This document shows positions 45,548 to 55,999 of a DNA stretch of 64,000 nucleotides, in pieces. The first letter of the stretch is position 1. The number at the start of each line of letters is the position of its first letter. A model generated the notes under the pieces. It did no database searches. It was given only the letters and a program-made list of their open reading frames with translations, and had not been told where the DNA came from. Origin of the DNA: Cyanobium sp. PLM2.Bin73 (GTDB taxonomy: Bacteria; Cyanobacteriota; Cyanobacteriia; PCC-6307; Cyanobiaceae); the NCBI GenBank assembly GCA_007694915.1, contig REEV01000051.1:39426-103425 (forward strand), given 5' to 3'. A program made the translations under genes and the position numbers.

Positions 45548-46360
45548 GTGAGCGCTGACGCCAATCCAGCACTGCAGCAACTGGGCCAGCGCCTCAGCGA
45601 GGCCCGCCAGGCCTGCGGTATCACCCTTGAGCAGCACGCCGACCGGCTGAATATGGGCCGGGAACAGTTGCAGGCCCTGGAGGCCGGCGACCGCGAGGGG
45701 CTGCCCGAGCCCGTGTTCGTGATCGCCCAGGCCCGTCGCGTGGCCACCAGCCTGGGCATCCAGATCGACGAGGAGATCGCCGCCCTGCGCAGCAGCGACG
45801 GATTCCAGACCCCGCGGGCCACCCGCGCTCCTGCCGAGCGTTCGCAGCAGGACGCAGCAGCAACGTCAGAGACGCCCCCGTCAGCCCCCCGCTCGGCACC
45901 GGCCCAGCAGCGGCCCACGGCATGGCCACTGCCCCTGATGGCCCTGATCACCCTGCTGGTGGCGGCGTCAGCGCTGCTCGCCCTGCGCCAGGTGGCGCGC
46001 CGCCCCGCCAACCCTCCCGACCGCGAGGCGGCCGGCACGGTCCTGGAACCGGTGGCTGACGCCGCCCGCCCCAGCGCCTCTGCCGATCCAGGGGCCGATC
46101 AGGGGCCGGGACCCGGCGAGCTGGTGCTGCAACCTATCCAGCCGAGCTGGGTGGAGGTGCGCGGCGCCGATGGCACCACCCTGTTTCGCGGCAGCCTGGA
46201 GCAGGAGCAGCGCTTTCCCCTGGCCACCCGCCTGGAGGTGCTGGCCGGCCGGCCGGATCTGGTACAGGTGAGCCTGGGCGAGGCACCAGCTGAGGCGATG
46301 GGAGCGATCGAGGATGTGCGCTGGCGGCGCTTCAGCGCTGATCCGGCTCCCGCACCCTGA
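45548..46360 (+). CDS. RodZ-like helix-turn-helix membrane protein
   Basis: A 270-residue protein with a RodZ layout. An N-terminal HTH_25-type domain (L-G-Q-R-L-S-E-A-R-Q-A-C-G-I-T-L-E-Q) is followed by a Pro/Ser/Gln-rich linker (about 90-120), a membrane helix (about 124-146), an acidic linker and a C-terminal beta domain of the DUF4115 kind (S-W-V-E-V-R-G-A-D-G-T-T-L-F). RodZ ties MreB to the cell-wall machinery. The start is a GTG. Its 3' end overlaps the convergent Ppx gene by 29 bases. Confidence 0.82.
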   Translation: MSADANPALQQLGQRLSEARQACGITLEQHADRLNMGREQLQALEAGDREGLPEPVFVIAQARRVATSLGIQIDEEIAALRSSDGFQTPRATRAPAERSQQDAAATSETPPSAPRSAPAQQRPTAWPLPLMALITLLVAASALLALRQVARRPANPPDREAAGTVLEPVADAARPSASADPGADQGPGPGELVLQPIQPSWVEVRGADGTTLFRGSLEQEQRFPLATRLEVLAGRPDLVQVSLGEAPAEAMGAIEDVRWRRFSADPAPAP

Positions 46361-47954
46361 GCACCAGGCCGCAGGCCTCCATCACCACCTCGGCGCAGGA
46401 GCGCAGGCTCCAGCGCTCCAGGCTCAGATCCACCGGGACCTCCCCAGGGGCCGGCGCCGGTGGCAGCAGTTCGATCGCCACGCCCCGGTCGTCGCCGGGG
46501 GGCAGCGGCGCCACCCGGATCCCCTCGATCACCGGAGCGGGGCGCCGGTCGAGGGCCGCGGCCAGCCGCAGCAGCAGGGCCATGGCGCCCACGGTGCGCC
46601 GCTGCTCGCGGCTGTCGATCAGCAGCCACGACTCGTGGCGCTTCTTGGGCAGGCTGCGCCGGTGGTAGCGGGCGATGGCAGCCACCATCAGGTGCTCGGC
46701 CTGGGAGTAGCCGAGCAGCTCACCGTGGCGGATCAGATACCAGGTGTGTTTGTGGTAGGCGGAGATGTTGATGCACTTGCCGCAGGTGTGCAGCTGGGCG
46801 GCCGCCCAGAGCAGCTGGCGGCCAGGGCCGTCGTCGTCATGGAGCACCCCCCGGCTCTGGTCGTAGAGGCTCAGGGCGTGGTCGGCCACCCGGCCGGCGC
46901 GGGGGAGGTCGACGCTGAAGTTGCGGGCCAGATGCAGCACCGTGCGCTCCCGGATGGTGCTCTGAAACGAGAAGCGGTCGCCGAGGATGCGGTTGCGCAG
47001 CATCCAGTCCACGATCAGCCCCTCCCGCAGGGCCCGGTCGCACACCACCAGGTCCCGGGCCCCGAGCATGGCCATGGCCGTCTGCAGGATCAGGGCGCCG
47101 GGCACGATGATCTCGGCCCGGCGCTCGTTGATGGCCGGCAGGGCTCGCCGCTGCTCCAGTGACATCGCCAGCAGCCGCTCCACCAGCTGATCCACCCGCT
47201 CACGGCTGAGCCGGTAGCCCTGCAGCTTCACGGTGGGGCCCCCGTCGTCGGCCGCCGCCAGGGACGCCAGGGCCATGGCGGTGCCGCTCGTGCCCACCAG
47301 CTGGGGCGTCTCGCCGGGCTTCAGGGCGCGGCGCAGCTCGGCCACCGCCGGATCCAGGGCCCCCTGGATGTAGGCCTGCAGAAAGCCACGGGCCCGGGAG
47401 GGCAGGGGGTCCTGCTGGCAGAACTCTCGCTGCAGGCGCACGGCGCCGATGCGGGTGCTGGTGAGGGCGCGGGCATCGGCACCGTCGGCCAGCACCAGTT
47501 CGGTGGAGCCGCCACCGATGTCGATGATCGTGTGCGGGCGCTCGCCGAAGGCCATGCCCGAGAGCACCCCCAGATAGATCAGGCGGGCCTCCTCCGGACC
47601 GCTGACCAGATCGACCGCCAGAGCGAGCTGGTTCTGGATGGCGAGGAGAAAATCGCGGCCATTGGGGGCCTCGCGCACGGCGCTGGTGGCGGCCGTAACG
47701 ATCTGCTCCACCCCATGGCTCTCCGCCAACTGGCGGTTGTGGCGCAGGGTGCGGAAGGCCCGCTCGATGGCCTCGGCGCTGAGGTCGCCGCTTAGCGGGT
47801 CGCGCTCCCCCAGACGGGTGGTGCTCTTCTCGGCCAGCAGCACCGAGAAGGTGGAGAGCTGCACGTCCACCTCCGCCACCAGCAGATGGATGGAGTTGGT
47901 GCCGATGTCGATGGCGGCGACCCGCCGGTGGGTGGCCTGGGGGGCCTGAGCCAT
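46332..47954 (-). CDS. ppx: Exopolyphosphatase / pppGpp phosphatase (Ppx/GppA)
   Basis: A 540-residue actin-like-fold phosphatase acting on polyphosphate and possibly pppGpp. The N-terminal A-A-I-D-I-G-T-N-S-I-H-L, the catalytic-loop region (A-T-S-A-V-R-E-A-P-N) and I-D-I-G-G-G-S-T-E-L are standard. A C-terminal HD-like helical domain (H-T-C-G-K-C-I-N, H-x-x-Y-L-I) makes up the rest. The length is typical of cyanobacterial Ppx. Confidence 0.93.
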   Translation of the reverse strand: MAQAPQATHRRVAAIDIGTNSIHLLVAEVDVQLSTFSVLLAEKSTTRLGERDPLSGDLSAEAIERAFRTLRHNRQLAESHGVEQIVTAATSAVREAPNGRDFLLAIQNQLALAVDLVSGPEEARLIYLGVLSGMAFGERPHTIIDIGGGSTELVLADGADARALTSTRIGAVRLQREFCQQDPLPSRARGFLQAYIQGALDPAVAELRRALKPGETPQLVGTSGTAMALASLAAADDGGPTVKLQGYRLSRERVDQLVERLLAMSLEQRRALPAINERRAEIIVPGALILQTAMAMLGARDLVVCDRALREGLIVDWMLRNRILGDRFSFQSTIRERTVLHLARNFSVDLPRAGRVADHALSLYDQSRGVLHDDDGPGRQLLWAAAQLHTCGKCINISAYHKHTWYLIRHGELLGYSQAEHLMVAAIARYHRRSLPKKRHESWLLIDSREQRRTVGAMALLLRLAAALDRRPAPVIEGIRVAPLPPGDDRGVAIELLPPAPAPGEVPVDLSLERWSLRSCAEVVMEACGLVLRVREPDQR

Positions 47955-48031
47955 GGGGCGGGCGGCTGCCGGCGCGGCGCCACTTTGCCACCACCGCCTC
48001 CCCCTAGCCTGCCCCGCAGCGGCAGACAGCC

Positions 48032-48928
48032 ATGGCCCGCCCGGGGATCAGAGCGCGATGGCGGCCCTGGCTGGAACTGCTGCGCTGGCAGAAGCCCAGC
48101 GGCCGGCTGATCCTGCTGATCCCCGCCGGCTGGAGCCTCTGGCTCACGCCCACGGCGCCACCGCCGGCGCCCCTGGTGGGCTGGATCGTGATCGGCGGCC
48201 TGGCGGTGAGCGGTGCGGGCTGCATCGCCAACGACCTCTGGGACCGGCGGATCGATCCCCAGGTGGAGCGCACCCGCAGCCGGCCCCTGGCGGCGGGCCG
48301 GGTGAGCGTGGCCGAGGCGCTGGCACTGCTGCTGGGGTGCCTGCTGCTCGCCCTGGCGGTGGTGCTGTGGGGGCTGCCGGCGGCCAGCCGCGGTCTCTGC
48401 CTGCTGCTGGCCGTCGCCGCCCTGCCGCCGGTGCTGCTCTACCCCTCTGCCAAACGCTGGTTCCCCTATCCGCAACTGGTGCTGGCCTTCTGCTGGGGCT
48501 TTGCGGTGCTGATCCCCTGGGCCGCCGCCAGCGGCTCGCTGGCGGGAGGCTGGCCGCTCGCACTCACCTGGCTGGCCACGGTGCTGTGGACCTTCGGCTT
48601 CGACACGGTGTATGCCATGGCCGACCGGGAGGATGACCGCCGCATCGGCGTGCGCAGCAGTGCCCTCAGCCTCGGCCGCCGGGCACCGCTGGTGGTGACC
48701 CTCTGCTACGGGGCCACCGGTGTGGCCCTGGGGCTGGCCGCCGGCCTGCAGGGCCTCGGCCCGGTGGGCTGGATGCTGGGCCTGATCGCCTCCGGGGGGA
48801 TGGTGCGTGAGGGCTGCGCCCTGCACCGGCCTGGCCTGGGGGCGGCGGCCTACGGCCGCCACTTCGGCCACCAGGTGCGCCTGGGGGGCCTGCTGCTGCT
48901 CGCCCTGGTGCTGGGACGGCTGCCATGA
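48032..48928 (+). CDS. ubiA: 4-hydroxybenzoate polyprenyltransferase (UbiA family)
   Basis: A 298-residue integral-membrane prenyltransferase. The first Asp motif (N-D-L-W-D-R-R-I-D) and the second (Y-A-M-A-D-R-E-D-D) bind Mg-diphosphate, and R-S-R-P-L-A-A-G is typical of UbiA. In cyanobacteria this enzyme starts plastoquinone synthesis by prenylating 4-hydroxybenzoate. About eight membrane helices. Its stop overlaps the LD-carboxypeptidase start (ATGA). Confidence 0.92.
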   Translation: MARPGIRARWRPWLELLRWQKPSGRLILLIPAGWSLWLTPTAPPPAPLVGWIVIGGLAVSGAGCIANDLWDRRIDPQVERTRSRPLAAGRVSVAEALALLLGCLLLALAVVLWGLPAASRGLCLLLAVAALPPVLLYPSAKRWFPYPQLVLAFCWGFAVLIPWAAASGSLAGGWPLALTWLATVLWTFGFDTVYAMADREDDRRIGVRSSALSLGRRAPLVVTLCYGATGVALGLAAGLQGLGPVGWMLGLIASGGMVREGCALHRPGLGAAAYGRHFGHQVRLGGLLLLALVLGRLP

Positions 48929-49941
48929 GCGCAGGCCAGGCCCCACGGCCGGCGGCGGAGCTGGTGTGGCCGCCAGCACTGCGCAGGGGCGATCAGGTGG
49001 CGCCGGTGGCGGCCAGCTCGGCACTGGTGGATCCCCAGGGGCTGGACCGGCTCGAGGCTGGCATCGCCCTGCTGGAGCGCTGGGGACTGGAGCTGCAGCG
49101 CCAGCCGGTGCACGAGCGCCGCTGGGGCTACCTGGCCGGACGGGATAGCCAGCGTCGCGCCGATCTGGAGGGGGCGGAGCGCAGCGCCGCGGCTCTGCTC
49201 GCCTGCCTGCGCGGCGGCTGGGGCGCCGCCCGCCTGCTGGAGCGGCCCCTGGCGCTGGCTCCCCGCTGGCTGCTGGGGTTCTCCGATGTCACTTCCCTGC
49301 TCTGGGCCCAGCTGGCCCAGGGGCACGGCGGCGCCATCCATGGCCCCCTGCTCACCACCGTGGCGGCCGAGCCGGCCTGGAGCCAGGAGCGGCTGCGGGC
49401 CCTGCTGTTCGGCGAGCCCCTGCCGGCCCTGGGAGGCGTGGGCTGGGTGGGCGGCGTGGCCGAAGGGCCGCTGCTGGCGGGCAACCTCACCGTGGCCACC
49501 CACCTGCTTGGCACGCCCCACCTGCCCGATCTGCGCGGCGCGATCCTGGTGCTGGAGGAGGTGGGGGAGGCCCCCTACCGCGTCGACCGCCTGCTCACCC
49601 ACTGGCGCCTGAGCGGCGCCCTGGGCCAGCTGGGCGGCATCGGCCTGGGCCGCTTCACCGACTGCGACGACCCCGACGCCACGACCGGCGACACAGCCGC
49701 GGGCGACACGGCCGCGGACGATCCAAACGCGGACGACACGGCCCGGTTCAGCCTGGAACAGGTGCTGCGGGACCGTACCGCCGACCTGGGCATCCCCGTG
49801 CTGGCCCAGCTGCCGGTGGGCCACGAACCCGGCAACGCCGCCCTGCCCCTGGGGGCCTGGGCCCGGCTCGACGCCACCGCCGGCCGGCTGGAGCTGCCCG
49901 GCTTCAGCGCCGGGCCGCCAGCACCGCCTCGGCGACCGTGA
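48925..49941 (+). CDS. LD-carboxypeptidase / MccF-like peptidase S66
   Basis: A 338-residue cytoplasmic S66 peptidase, which in bacteria trims the terminal D-Ala of recycled murein tetrapeptides. Ser120 in L-L-G-F-S-D-V-T is the likely nucleophile, with L-E-E-V-G-E-A-P-Y and V-G-H-E-P-G-N supplying Glu and His. Around residues 246-273 a Thr/Asp/Ala-rich repeat (G-D-T-A-A units) is inserted, not typical of the family. The 3' end overlaps ispD by 38 bases antisense. Confidence 0.87.
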   Translation: MSAGQAPRPAAELVWPPALRRGDQVAPVAASSALVDPQGLDRLEAGIALLERWGLELQRQPVHERRWGYLAGRDSQRRADLEGAERSAAALLACLRGGWGAARLLERPLALAPRWLLGFSDVTSLLWAQLAQGHGGAIHGPLLTTVAAEPAWSQERLRALLFGEPLPALGGVGWVGGVAEGPLLAGNLTVATHLLGTPHLPDLRGAILVLEEVGEAPYRVDRLLTHWRLSGALGQLGGIGLGRFTDCDDPDATTGDTAAGDTAADDPNADDTARFSLEQVLRDRTADLGIPVLAQLPVGHEPGNAALPLGAWARLDATAGRLELPGFSAGPPAPPRRP

Positions 49942-50584
49942 GATCGAAGGGGGTGGTGATCTTGATGTTGGAGGGGGGCGCCTCCAGCACCTGCACTGCC
50001 AGCCCCAGCCGCTCGAACAACGCGGCGTCATCGGTGACGCTCCAGCCCCGTTCGCGGGCGGTGGCGTGGGCCTGGCGCAGGTCCCCCACCGGGAAACCCT
50101 GGGGCGTCTGGGCCGCCCACAGCTGGCTGCGGTCGGGGGTGGCGGTGATCGTGCCCGCCGCGTCCACCTGCTTGATCGTGTCGGTGACGGGCGCGGCGGC
50201 GATCACGGCCCGGCCTGCGGCCACCGCCGCGGCGCAGCGCTCCAGCAGCTCGGGCTCCACCAGGGCGCGGGCACCGTCGTGAATCAGCGCCCCCTCCGCC
50301 TCCGCCGGCAGGGCCTCCAGACCGCGCCGGACCGACTCCTGGCGGCTGTCACCGCCGAGGATCCACTGCACGGGGCGGTCCGGGGCGGCCGCAGCCACGA
50401 TGGCGGCCACCGCCTCGGCATCCACGGGCTGACCGACGATGCCGATCCAGCGGATCGCGGCGCAGGCCAGGGCGGCATCAAGGGTCCAGGCCAGCACCGG
50501 CCGGCCCGCCACCTCCAGCAGCAACTTGTTGCCACTGGCCCCCATGCGGCGGCCACTGCCGGCGGCGGCGATCAGCAGATGCAC
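49904..50584 (-). CDS. ispD: 2-C-methyl-D-erythritol 4-phosphate cytidylyltransferase
   Basis: A 226-residue IspD, the third step of the MEP isoprenoid pathway, giving CDP-methylerythritol. The CTP site [10 protein letters not shown] is at the N-terminus, then [14 protein letters not shown] and the C-terminal T-D-D-A and I-K-I-T-T-P-F-D-L. The GTG at 50584 places the glycine loop at the usual distance from the start. Confidence 0.94.
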   Translation of the reverse strand: MHLLIAAAGSGRRMGASGNKLLLEVAGRPVLAWTLDAALACAAIRWIGIVGQPVDAEAVAAIVAAAAPDRPVQWILGGDSRQESVRRGLEALPAEAEGALIHDGARALVEPELLERCAAAVAAGRAVIAAAPVTDTIKQVDAAGTITATPDRSQLWAAQTPQGFPVGDLRQAHATARERGWSVTDDAALFERLGLAVQVLEAPPSNIKITTPFDLTVAEAVLAARR

Positions 50585-50624
50585 AAGCAACTCCGGTTGG
50601 TGGGGCCCCAGCGATCGGCATCCA

Positions 50625-50630
50625 TACAAT
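50625..50630 (+). promoter_or_regulatory. Candidate -10 box of the GT9-like gene
   Basis: TACAAT lies 26 bases before the ATG at 50656 in the short divergent gap with ispD. No good -35 box is visible. A similar TACGAT (51543-51548) lies 25 bases before the fabG start. Both are motif-based guesses. Confidence 0.4.
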
Positions 50631-50655
50631 CAGGCCGCCGTGCCCTGCCATCGCC

Positions 50656-51489
50656 ATGCGCGCCCTGTTTCTGATCCCGGGCGAGGGCAGCCTGCAGCTC
50701 CAGGCCTTTGCCGCGGTGGCCGCGGTGGCCGAGCGGCTGGACGCCAGGGTGCAGGTGGTGTGCCCCCCGGCGGCGGTTCCGATCTGGGCCCTGCATCCCC
50801 AGGTGGAGCGAGCCCTGGCCTTCCCCTTTACCGGCGCCACCCTGGCTGACTGGGCCAACCTGCTGGGTTCGGTGCGCGAGCCCGACTTCCAGCTCTGCAT
50901 CAACCGGGCCCGGGGACGCCAGGTGGACCTGATGCTGGCCATGAGCCACATCCCCACCCGCGTGGCCAGCGGTGGGTTCTCGGCCACCGCCACCGTGAGC
51001 GAACCGAGCGATCTGTGGGGAGCCCAGGCCTGGCAGGCCTTCCTGCGGCCGATCGGGATCGACCTCGACGCTGGCGCCTTTCGCCTCACCCTGCCGGCGG
51101 CCGACCTGGAGGCCGCTGCCGCCGAGCTGCCCGCCGGCGATGGGCCGCTGCTTCTGCTGGCCTCCGCCGGCGGTGCGGCCGACTGGCCAGCCGCGCGCTG
51201 GCAGGAGCTGCCGGACCTGATCCGCAGCCGGCTGCCCAGCCTGCGCAGCGCCCCGGCCGGTGAGGGGGGCATCCGCCAGCTGGCGGCGCGCATCGGCGCT
51301 GCCGATGTGGTGCTGGCCAGCGACCCGCTGGCCAGTGAGCTGGCGCTCATGCTCGGCATCCCCCTGGTGGCGCTGGGCAGGCCTCCCCAGACACTGCCCG
51401 AGCGCGACGGGGTGCAGGGCCTGGGCACGCCCGGCCAGCTGCAGCAGCTCCGGTCCGGCGACGTGCTCACGGCCCTGGGCCTGGGCTGA
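50656..51489 (+). CDS. Glycosyltransferase family 9-like (heptosyltransferase-related) protein
   Basis: A 277-residue protein with a GT-B-like pattern and a C-terminal segment ([18 protein letters not shown]) like the donor-binding part of ADP-heptose:LPS heptosyltransferases. It is shorter than typical GT9 enzymes (about 340), so the N-terminal domain may be reduced. Activity on a cell-surface sugar is plausible, not certain. It lies between ispD and fabG as in related picocyanobacteria, as far as I recall. Confidence 0.65.
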   Translation: MRALFLIPGEGSLQLQAFAAVAAVAERLDARVQVVCPPAAVPIWALHPQVERALAFPFTGATLADWANLLGSVREPDFQLCINRARGRQVDLMLAMSHIPTRVASGGFSATATVSEPSDLWGAQAWQAFLRPIGIDLDAGAFRLTLPAADLEAAAAELPAGDGPLLLLASAGGAADWPAARWQELPDLIRSRLPSLRSAPAGEGGIRQLAARIGAADVVLASDPLASELALMLGIPLVALGRPPQTLPERDGVQGLGTPGQLQQLRSGDVLTALGLG

Positions 51490-51572
51490 GCAGGGCTGAA
51501 CCCCGCGGAGCCGAGCAGCGGAGGGGGTACCGGGGGCGGCCATACGATCGGCGCCAGCTCAGCCCCGCACCC

Positions 51573-52325
51573 ATGGTCACCGCCACTCCCCTCGCCGGCC
51601 AGGTCGCCCTCGTCACCGGGGCCAGCCGCGGCATCGGCGCGGCGATCGCCGCCGAGCTCGCCGGCGCCGGCGCCACCGTGGTGGTGAACTTCGCCAGCTC
51701 CTCCGATGCCGCCAACGCGGTGGTGGCAGGCATTCAGGCCGCCGGCGGCCAGGCCTGGGCCCACCAGGCCGATGTGGCCGATGAGGAGCAGGTGGAGGCG
51801 ATGGTGAAGGCGGTGCTGGAGACGGAGGGTCGCCTGGATGTGCTGGTGAACAACGCCGGCATCACCCGCGACGGGCTGCTGATGCGCATGAAGAGCGCCG
51901 ACTGGCAGAGCGTGATCGACCTCAACCTCACCGGTGTGTTCCTCTGCACCCGCGCCGTGAGCCGCTCGATGCTCAAGGCGCGCAGCGGGCGCATCATCAA
52001 CATCACCTCGGTGGTGGCCCTGATGGGCAACCCCGGCCAGGCCAACTACAGCGCCGCCAAGGCCGGCGTGATCGGCCTCACCCGCAGCAGCGCCGCCGAG
52101 TTCGCCAGCCGTGGGGTCACCGTGAACGCCGTGGCCCCGGGCTTCATCGACAGCGACATGACCGCCGAGCTCGTCAAGGAGCCGATCCTGGCGGCCATCC
52201 CCCTGGGGCGCATGGGCCAGCCCACCGAAGTGGCCGGCGCCGTGCGCTTCCTCGCCGCCGACCCCGCCGCCGCCTACATGACCGGCCAGGTGCTGCAGGT
52301 GGATGGCGGCATGGTGATGCGCTGA
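51573..52325 (+). CDS. fabG: 3-oxoacyl-ACP reductase
   Basis: A 250-residue short-chain dehydrogenase that reduces 3-ketoacyl-ACP in fatty-acid elongation. The NADP site T-G-A-S-R-G-I-G, the N-N-A-G motif, and catalytic Ser146, Tyr159 and Lys163 (Y-S-A-A-K) are all present. The end [10 protein letters not shown] matches FabG. Its stop lies within a hairpin shared with the convergent small gene. Confidence 0.95.
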   Translation: MVTATPLAGQVALVTGASRGIGAAIAAELAGAGATVVVNFASSSDAANAVVAGIQAAGGQAWAHQADVADEEQVEAMVKAVLETEGRLDVLVNNAGITRDGLLMRMKSADWQSVIDLNLTGVFLCTRAVSRSMLKARSGRIINITSVVALMGNPGQANYSAAKAGVIGLTRSSAAEFASRGVTVNAVAPGFIDSDMTAELVKEPILAAIPLGRMGQPTEVAGAVRFLAADPAAAYMTGQVLQVDGGMVMR

Positions 52326-52348
52326 GGGCCCGGCCGGCGGCCCTCAGC
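52321..52348. terminator. Palindromic hairpin spanning the fabG and convergent stop codons
   Basis: GCTGAGGGCC (52321-52330) and GGCCCTCAGC (52339-52348) form a perfect 10-bp stem around an 8-base self-complementary loop. The left arm contains the TGA of fabG and the right arm contains the stop of the minus-strand gene. No U-run. Probably a bidirectional 3' end. Confidence 0.65.
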
Positions 52349-52604
52349 CGTTCACCGGCTTCCCCAGTTCCTCGCGCAGCTGGCGGATTCGCTGCAGCAG
52401 CCGCAGCCGCCGGCTGCGGGCGGTGAGGGTGAGAAACAGCCGCAGGGGCACGTAGATCAACGCCATCACCAGTCCCAGGGCGGCGATCAGCACGAACACC
52501 ATGGCGTTGGCGCTGGTGGTGGGATCCATGCCCGTCTCCAGGCCCGTCTCGAGTGCCGTCTCGATGGTGGAGTGCAGCAGATCCTCCATCGTCCAGGCGA
52601 CCAC
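52344..52604 (-). CDS. Small single-helix membrane protein
   Basis: An 86-residue protein. The N-terminal 30 residues have repeated [11 protein letters not shown] units. A membrane helix (about 33-58) follows, then a basic amphipathic stretch ([15 protein letters not shown]). No family is recognised. It is divergent from groEL and convergent with fabG. The 107-base gap 52605-52711 shows no CIRCE element. Confidence 0.65.
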   Translation of the reverse strand: MVAWTMEDLLHSTIETALETGLETGMDPTTSANAMVFVLIAALGLVMALIYVPLRLFLTLTARSRRLRLLQRIRQLREELGKPVNG

Positions 52605-52672
52605 GCCCCAGCAGCACCGACCCTATCGGGGCCAGGGCGATTCGGCTTTCCCCACTGTCGCCCAGTCCCTGA

Positions 52673-54364
<1,692 letters not shown>

Positions 54365-54367
<3 letters not shown>

Positions 54368-54381
54368 GGGCCGGGCCCTCA
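54365..54381. terminator. 17-base palindrome shared by groEL and nanE stop codons
   Basis: TGAGGGC (54365-54371), CGG, GCCCTCA (54375-54381) is a perfect palindromic stem. Its first three bases are the groEL stop and its last three are the nanE stop in reverse. With a 3-base loop it can form a tight RNA hairpin in both transcripts. Confidence 0.6.
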
Positions 54382-55059
54382 GCCCAGGGCCCGCCGGTAG
54401 GCCTGCACCTGCAGGTCCACTCCCGTGATCGCCGTGCCCACCACCACGGCGTTGGCCCCCAGCTGCAGGGCTAGGGCCGCCTGCTCAGGACTGGCGATGC
54501 CGCCCTCGCAGATCAGGGCCATGTCCTGCGGCAGCTGCTGCCGCAGGGGAGCAAGCAGGTCCCAGGCCGGGGGCCGGCTGGCGGCGGTGGCTTCGGTGTA
54601 GCCGAACAGGGTGGTGCCCACCCACTGGCAGCCCAGCCGGGCCGCCACCAGCCCATTGGCCACGCTGTCCACATCGGCCATCAGGGGGGCACCGAGCTCC
54701 TGGTGCACCCGCTCGATCAGCTCGGCCAGGCTGACGCCATCGGGCCTGGGCCGTTCGGTGGCATCCAGCGCCACCACGTCGGCGCCGGCGGCCCACACCG
54801 CCCGGATCTCCTCCCAGCCCGGGGTGATGTACACGGAGCTGCCGGGGTGGGTGCGCTTCCACAGGCCCACGATTAGGGCATCGGGGCAGCGGCGACGCAC
54901 CGCCCCGATGTGTTCAGGGCTCTCCAGGCGCACCCCGCTGGCGCCACTGCGCAGGCTGGCCTCGGCCATGGCGGCGATCACCTCGGGATCGCGCAGCGGC
55001 GAGTCCCCCGGGGCCTGCACCGAAACGATCAGCCCGCGGGGCGGCTGTGGCGGGGCCAT
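54379..55059 (-). CDS. nanE: N-acetylmannosamine-6-phosphate 2-epimerase family protein
   Basis: A 226-residue TIM-barrel protein of the NanE family, which interconverts ManNAc-6-P and GlcNAc-6-P. The N-terminal G-L-I-V-S-V-Q-A and D-P, the catalytic Lys-containing G-L-W-K-R, the M-A-D-V-D-S segment and the phosphate site C-E-G-G-I-A-S and V-V-V-G-T-A-I-T are present. No sialic-acid genes are nearby, so the physiological substrate is uncertain. Its start shares one base with the stop of the upstream ABC permease. Confidence 0.85.
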   Translation of the reverse strand: MAPPQPPRGLIVSVQAPGDSPLRDPEVIAAMAEASLRSGASGVRLESPEHIGAVRRRCPDALIVGLWKRTHPGSSVYITPGWEEIRAVWAAGADVVALDATERPRPDGVSLAELIERVHQELGAPLMADVDSVANGLVAARLGCQWVGTTLFGYTEATAASRPPAWDLLAPLRQQLPQDMALICEGGIASPEQAALALQLGANAVVVGTAITGVDLQVQAYRRALG

Positions 55060-55913
55060 CAGGTGAGCTTGCGATCAAGCAGGGGCCGGATCAGCAGGAA
55101 CAGCCCCACCGCCAGCGCCGCCAGCACCCCCAGGCAGCTGGCGGCGGTGAGCTGGCCGTAGGGAGCCTCGAGCACCACGGCGCTGAGGGAGAACTGACCG
55201 GCGTAGGCGGCGCGGATCGGCTCGATGGCGAAGGTGAGCGGATTGAGGGCCGCCAGCCAGCCCAGCCAGGTGGGCATGAAGGAGATCGGTGCCAGGGCGG
55301 TGCTGGCGAACAGCAGGGGCAGGTTGGCCACGAAGATCACCGCGATCAGCTCGATGTGACCGGGCAGGGCGAAGGCCAGACCAAGGCTGAGGGCGGTGAC
55401 GGCGAACACCAGCAGCAGCAGCGTCACCAGCACCAGCACCAGCCCACCCCCACCGGGCCAGCCGTAGCCGAGCAGGGCGGCGGTGACCATGATCGCCAGG
55501 CTCTGCACCAGGCTCATCACTGTGATGAACAGCACCGAGGCCAGCACGATCGAGCTGCGCGAGCGTAGGGGAGCCACCAGCAGGCGGTTGAGGAAACCGA
55601 ACTCGCGGTCGAACATCACCGGCAGGCCGGCATTGAGGGCGCCGCTGAAGGCCGTGAACACGATCACCCCGGCCCCCAGGAAGCGGCCGTAGCTCATCCC
55701 CTCAGGCAGCAGCCCCTCCGGCGCCTTGGCGAACAGAGCTCCGAACAGCACCAGCCAGATCAGCGGCTGCAGCACCCCGGCCACGAGGGTGGAAGGCCGG
55801 CGCTGCAGCTGCACGAACAGGCGCTTGGTGAGGGCCAGGGTTTCCTGGCTGATTTCGGCCAGGGCCGAGGGTTCGGCAGGGCGGGCGTCGAGGCTGGGGT
55901 TGGCTGAGGTCAT
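55059..55913 (-). CDS. ABC-2 type transporter permease
   Basis: A 284-residue inner-membrane permease of an ABC-2 exporter, with an N-terminal cytoplasmic stretch, six hydrophobic helices and the family pattern (P-x-L-A-P-I-S-F-M-P-T-W-L ... L-N-P-L-T-F-A-I-E-P-I-R). It pairs with the ATPase encoded just upstream on the same strand. The cargo may be a drug, lipid or polysaccharide; the neighbourhood of haem A genes does not prove a haem link. Confidence 0.88.
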   Translation of the reverse strand: MTSANPSLDARPAEPSALAEISQETLALTKRLFVQLQRRPSTLVAGVLQPLIWLVLFGALFAKAPEGLLPEGMSYGRFLGAGVIVFTAFSGALNAGLPVMFDREFGFLNRLLVAPLRSRSSIVLASVLFITVMSLVQSLAIMVTAALLGYGWPGGGGLVLVLVTLLLLVFAVTALSLGLAFALPGHIELIAVIFVANLPLLFASTALAPISFMPTWLGWLAALNPLTFAIEPIRAAYAGQFSLSAVVLEAPYGQLTAASCLGVLAALAVGLFLLIRPLLDRKLT

Positions 55914-55942
55914 CGGGGAGGAGGCCGCAATGGGCTGGGGGC

Positions 55943-55976
55943 TGAAGCTGCTGCGCGAGTGAAGCTGCTGCGCGGA
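55943..55976. repeat. Two-copy 17-bp tandem repeat between ABC exporter genes
   Basis: TGAAGCTGCTGCGCGAG (55943-55959) and TGAAGCTGCTGCGCGGA (55960-55976) are identical over 15 bases. They lie in the 86-base gap between the ATPase stop and the permease start, an unusual spacing for an otherwise tightly packed operon. Confidence 0.6.
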
Positions 55977-55999
55977 TGAATGGTGACGGCCAGCCTGGC

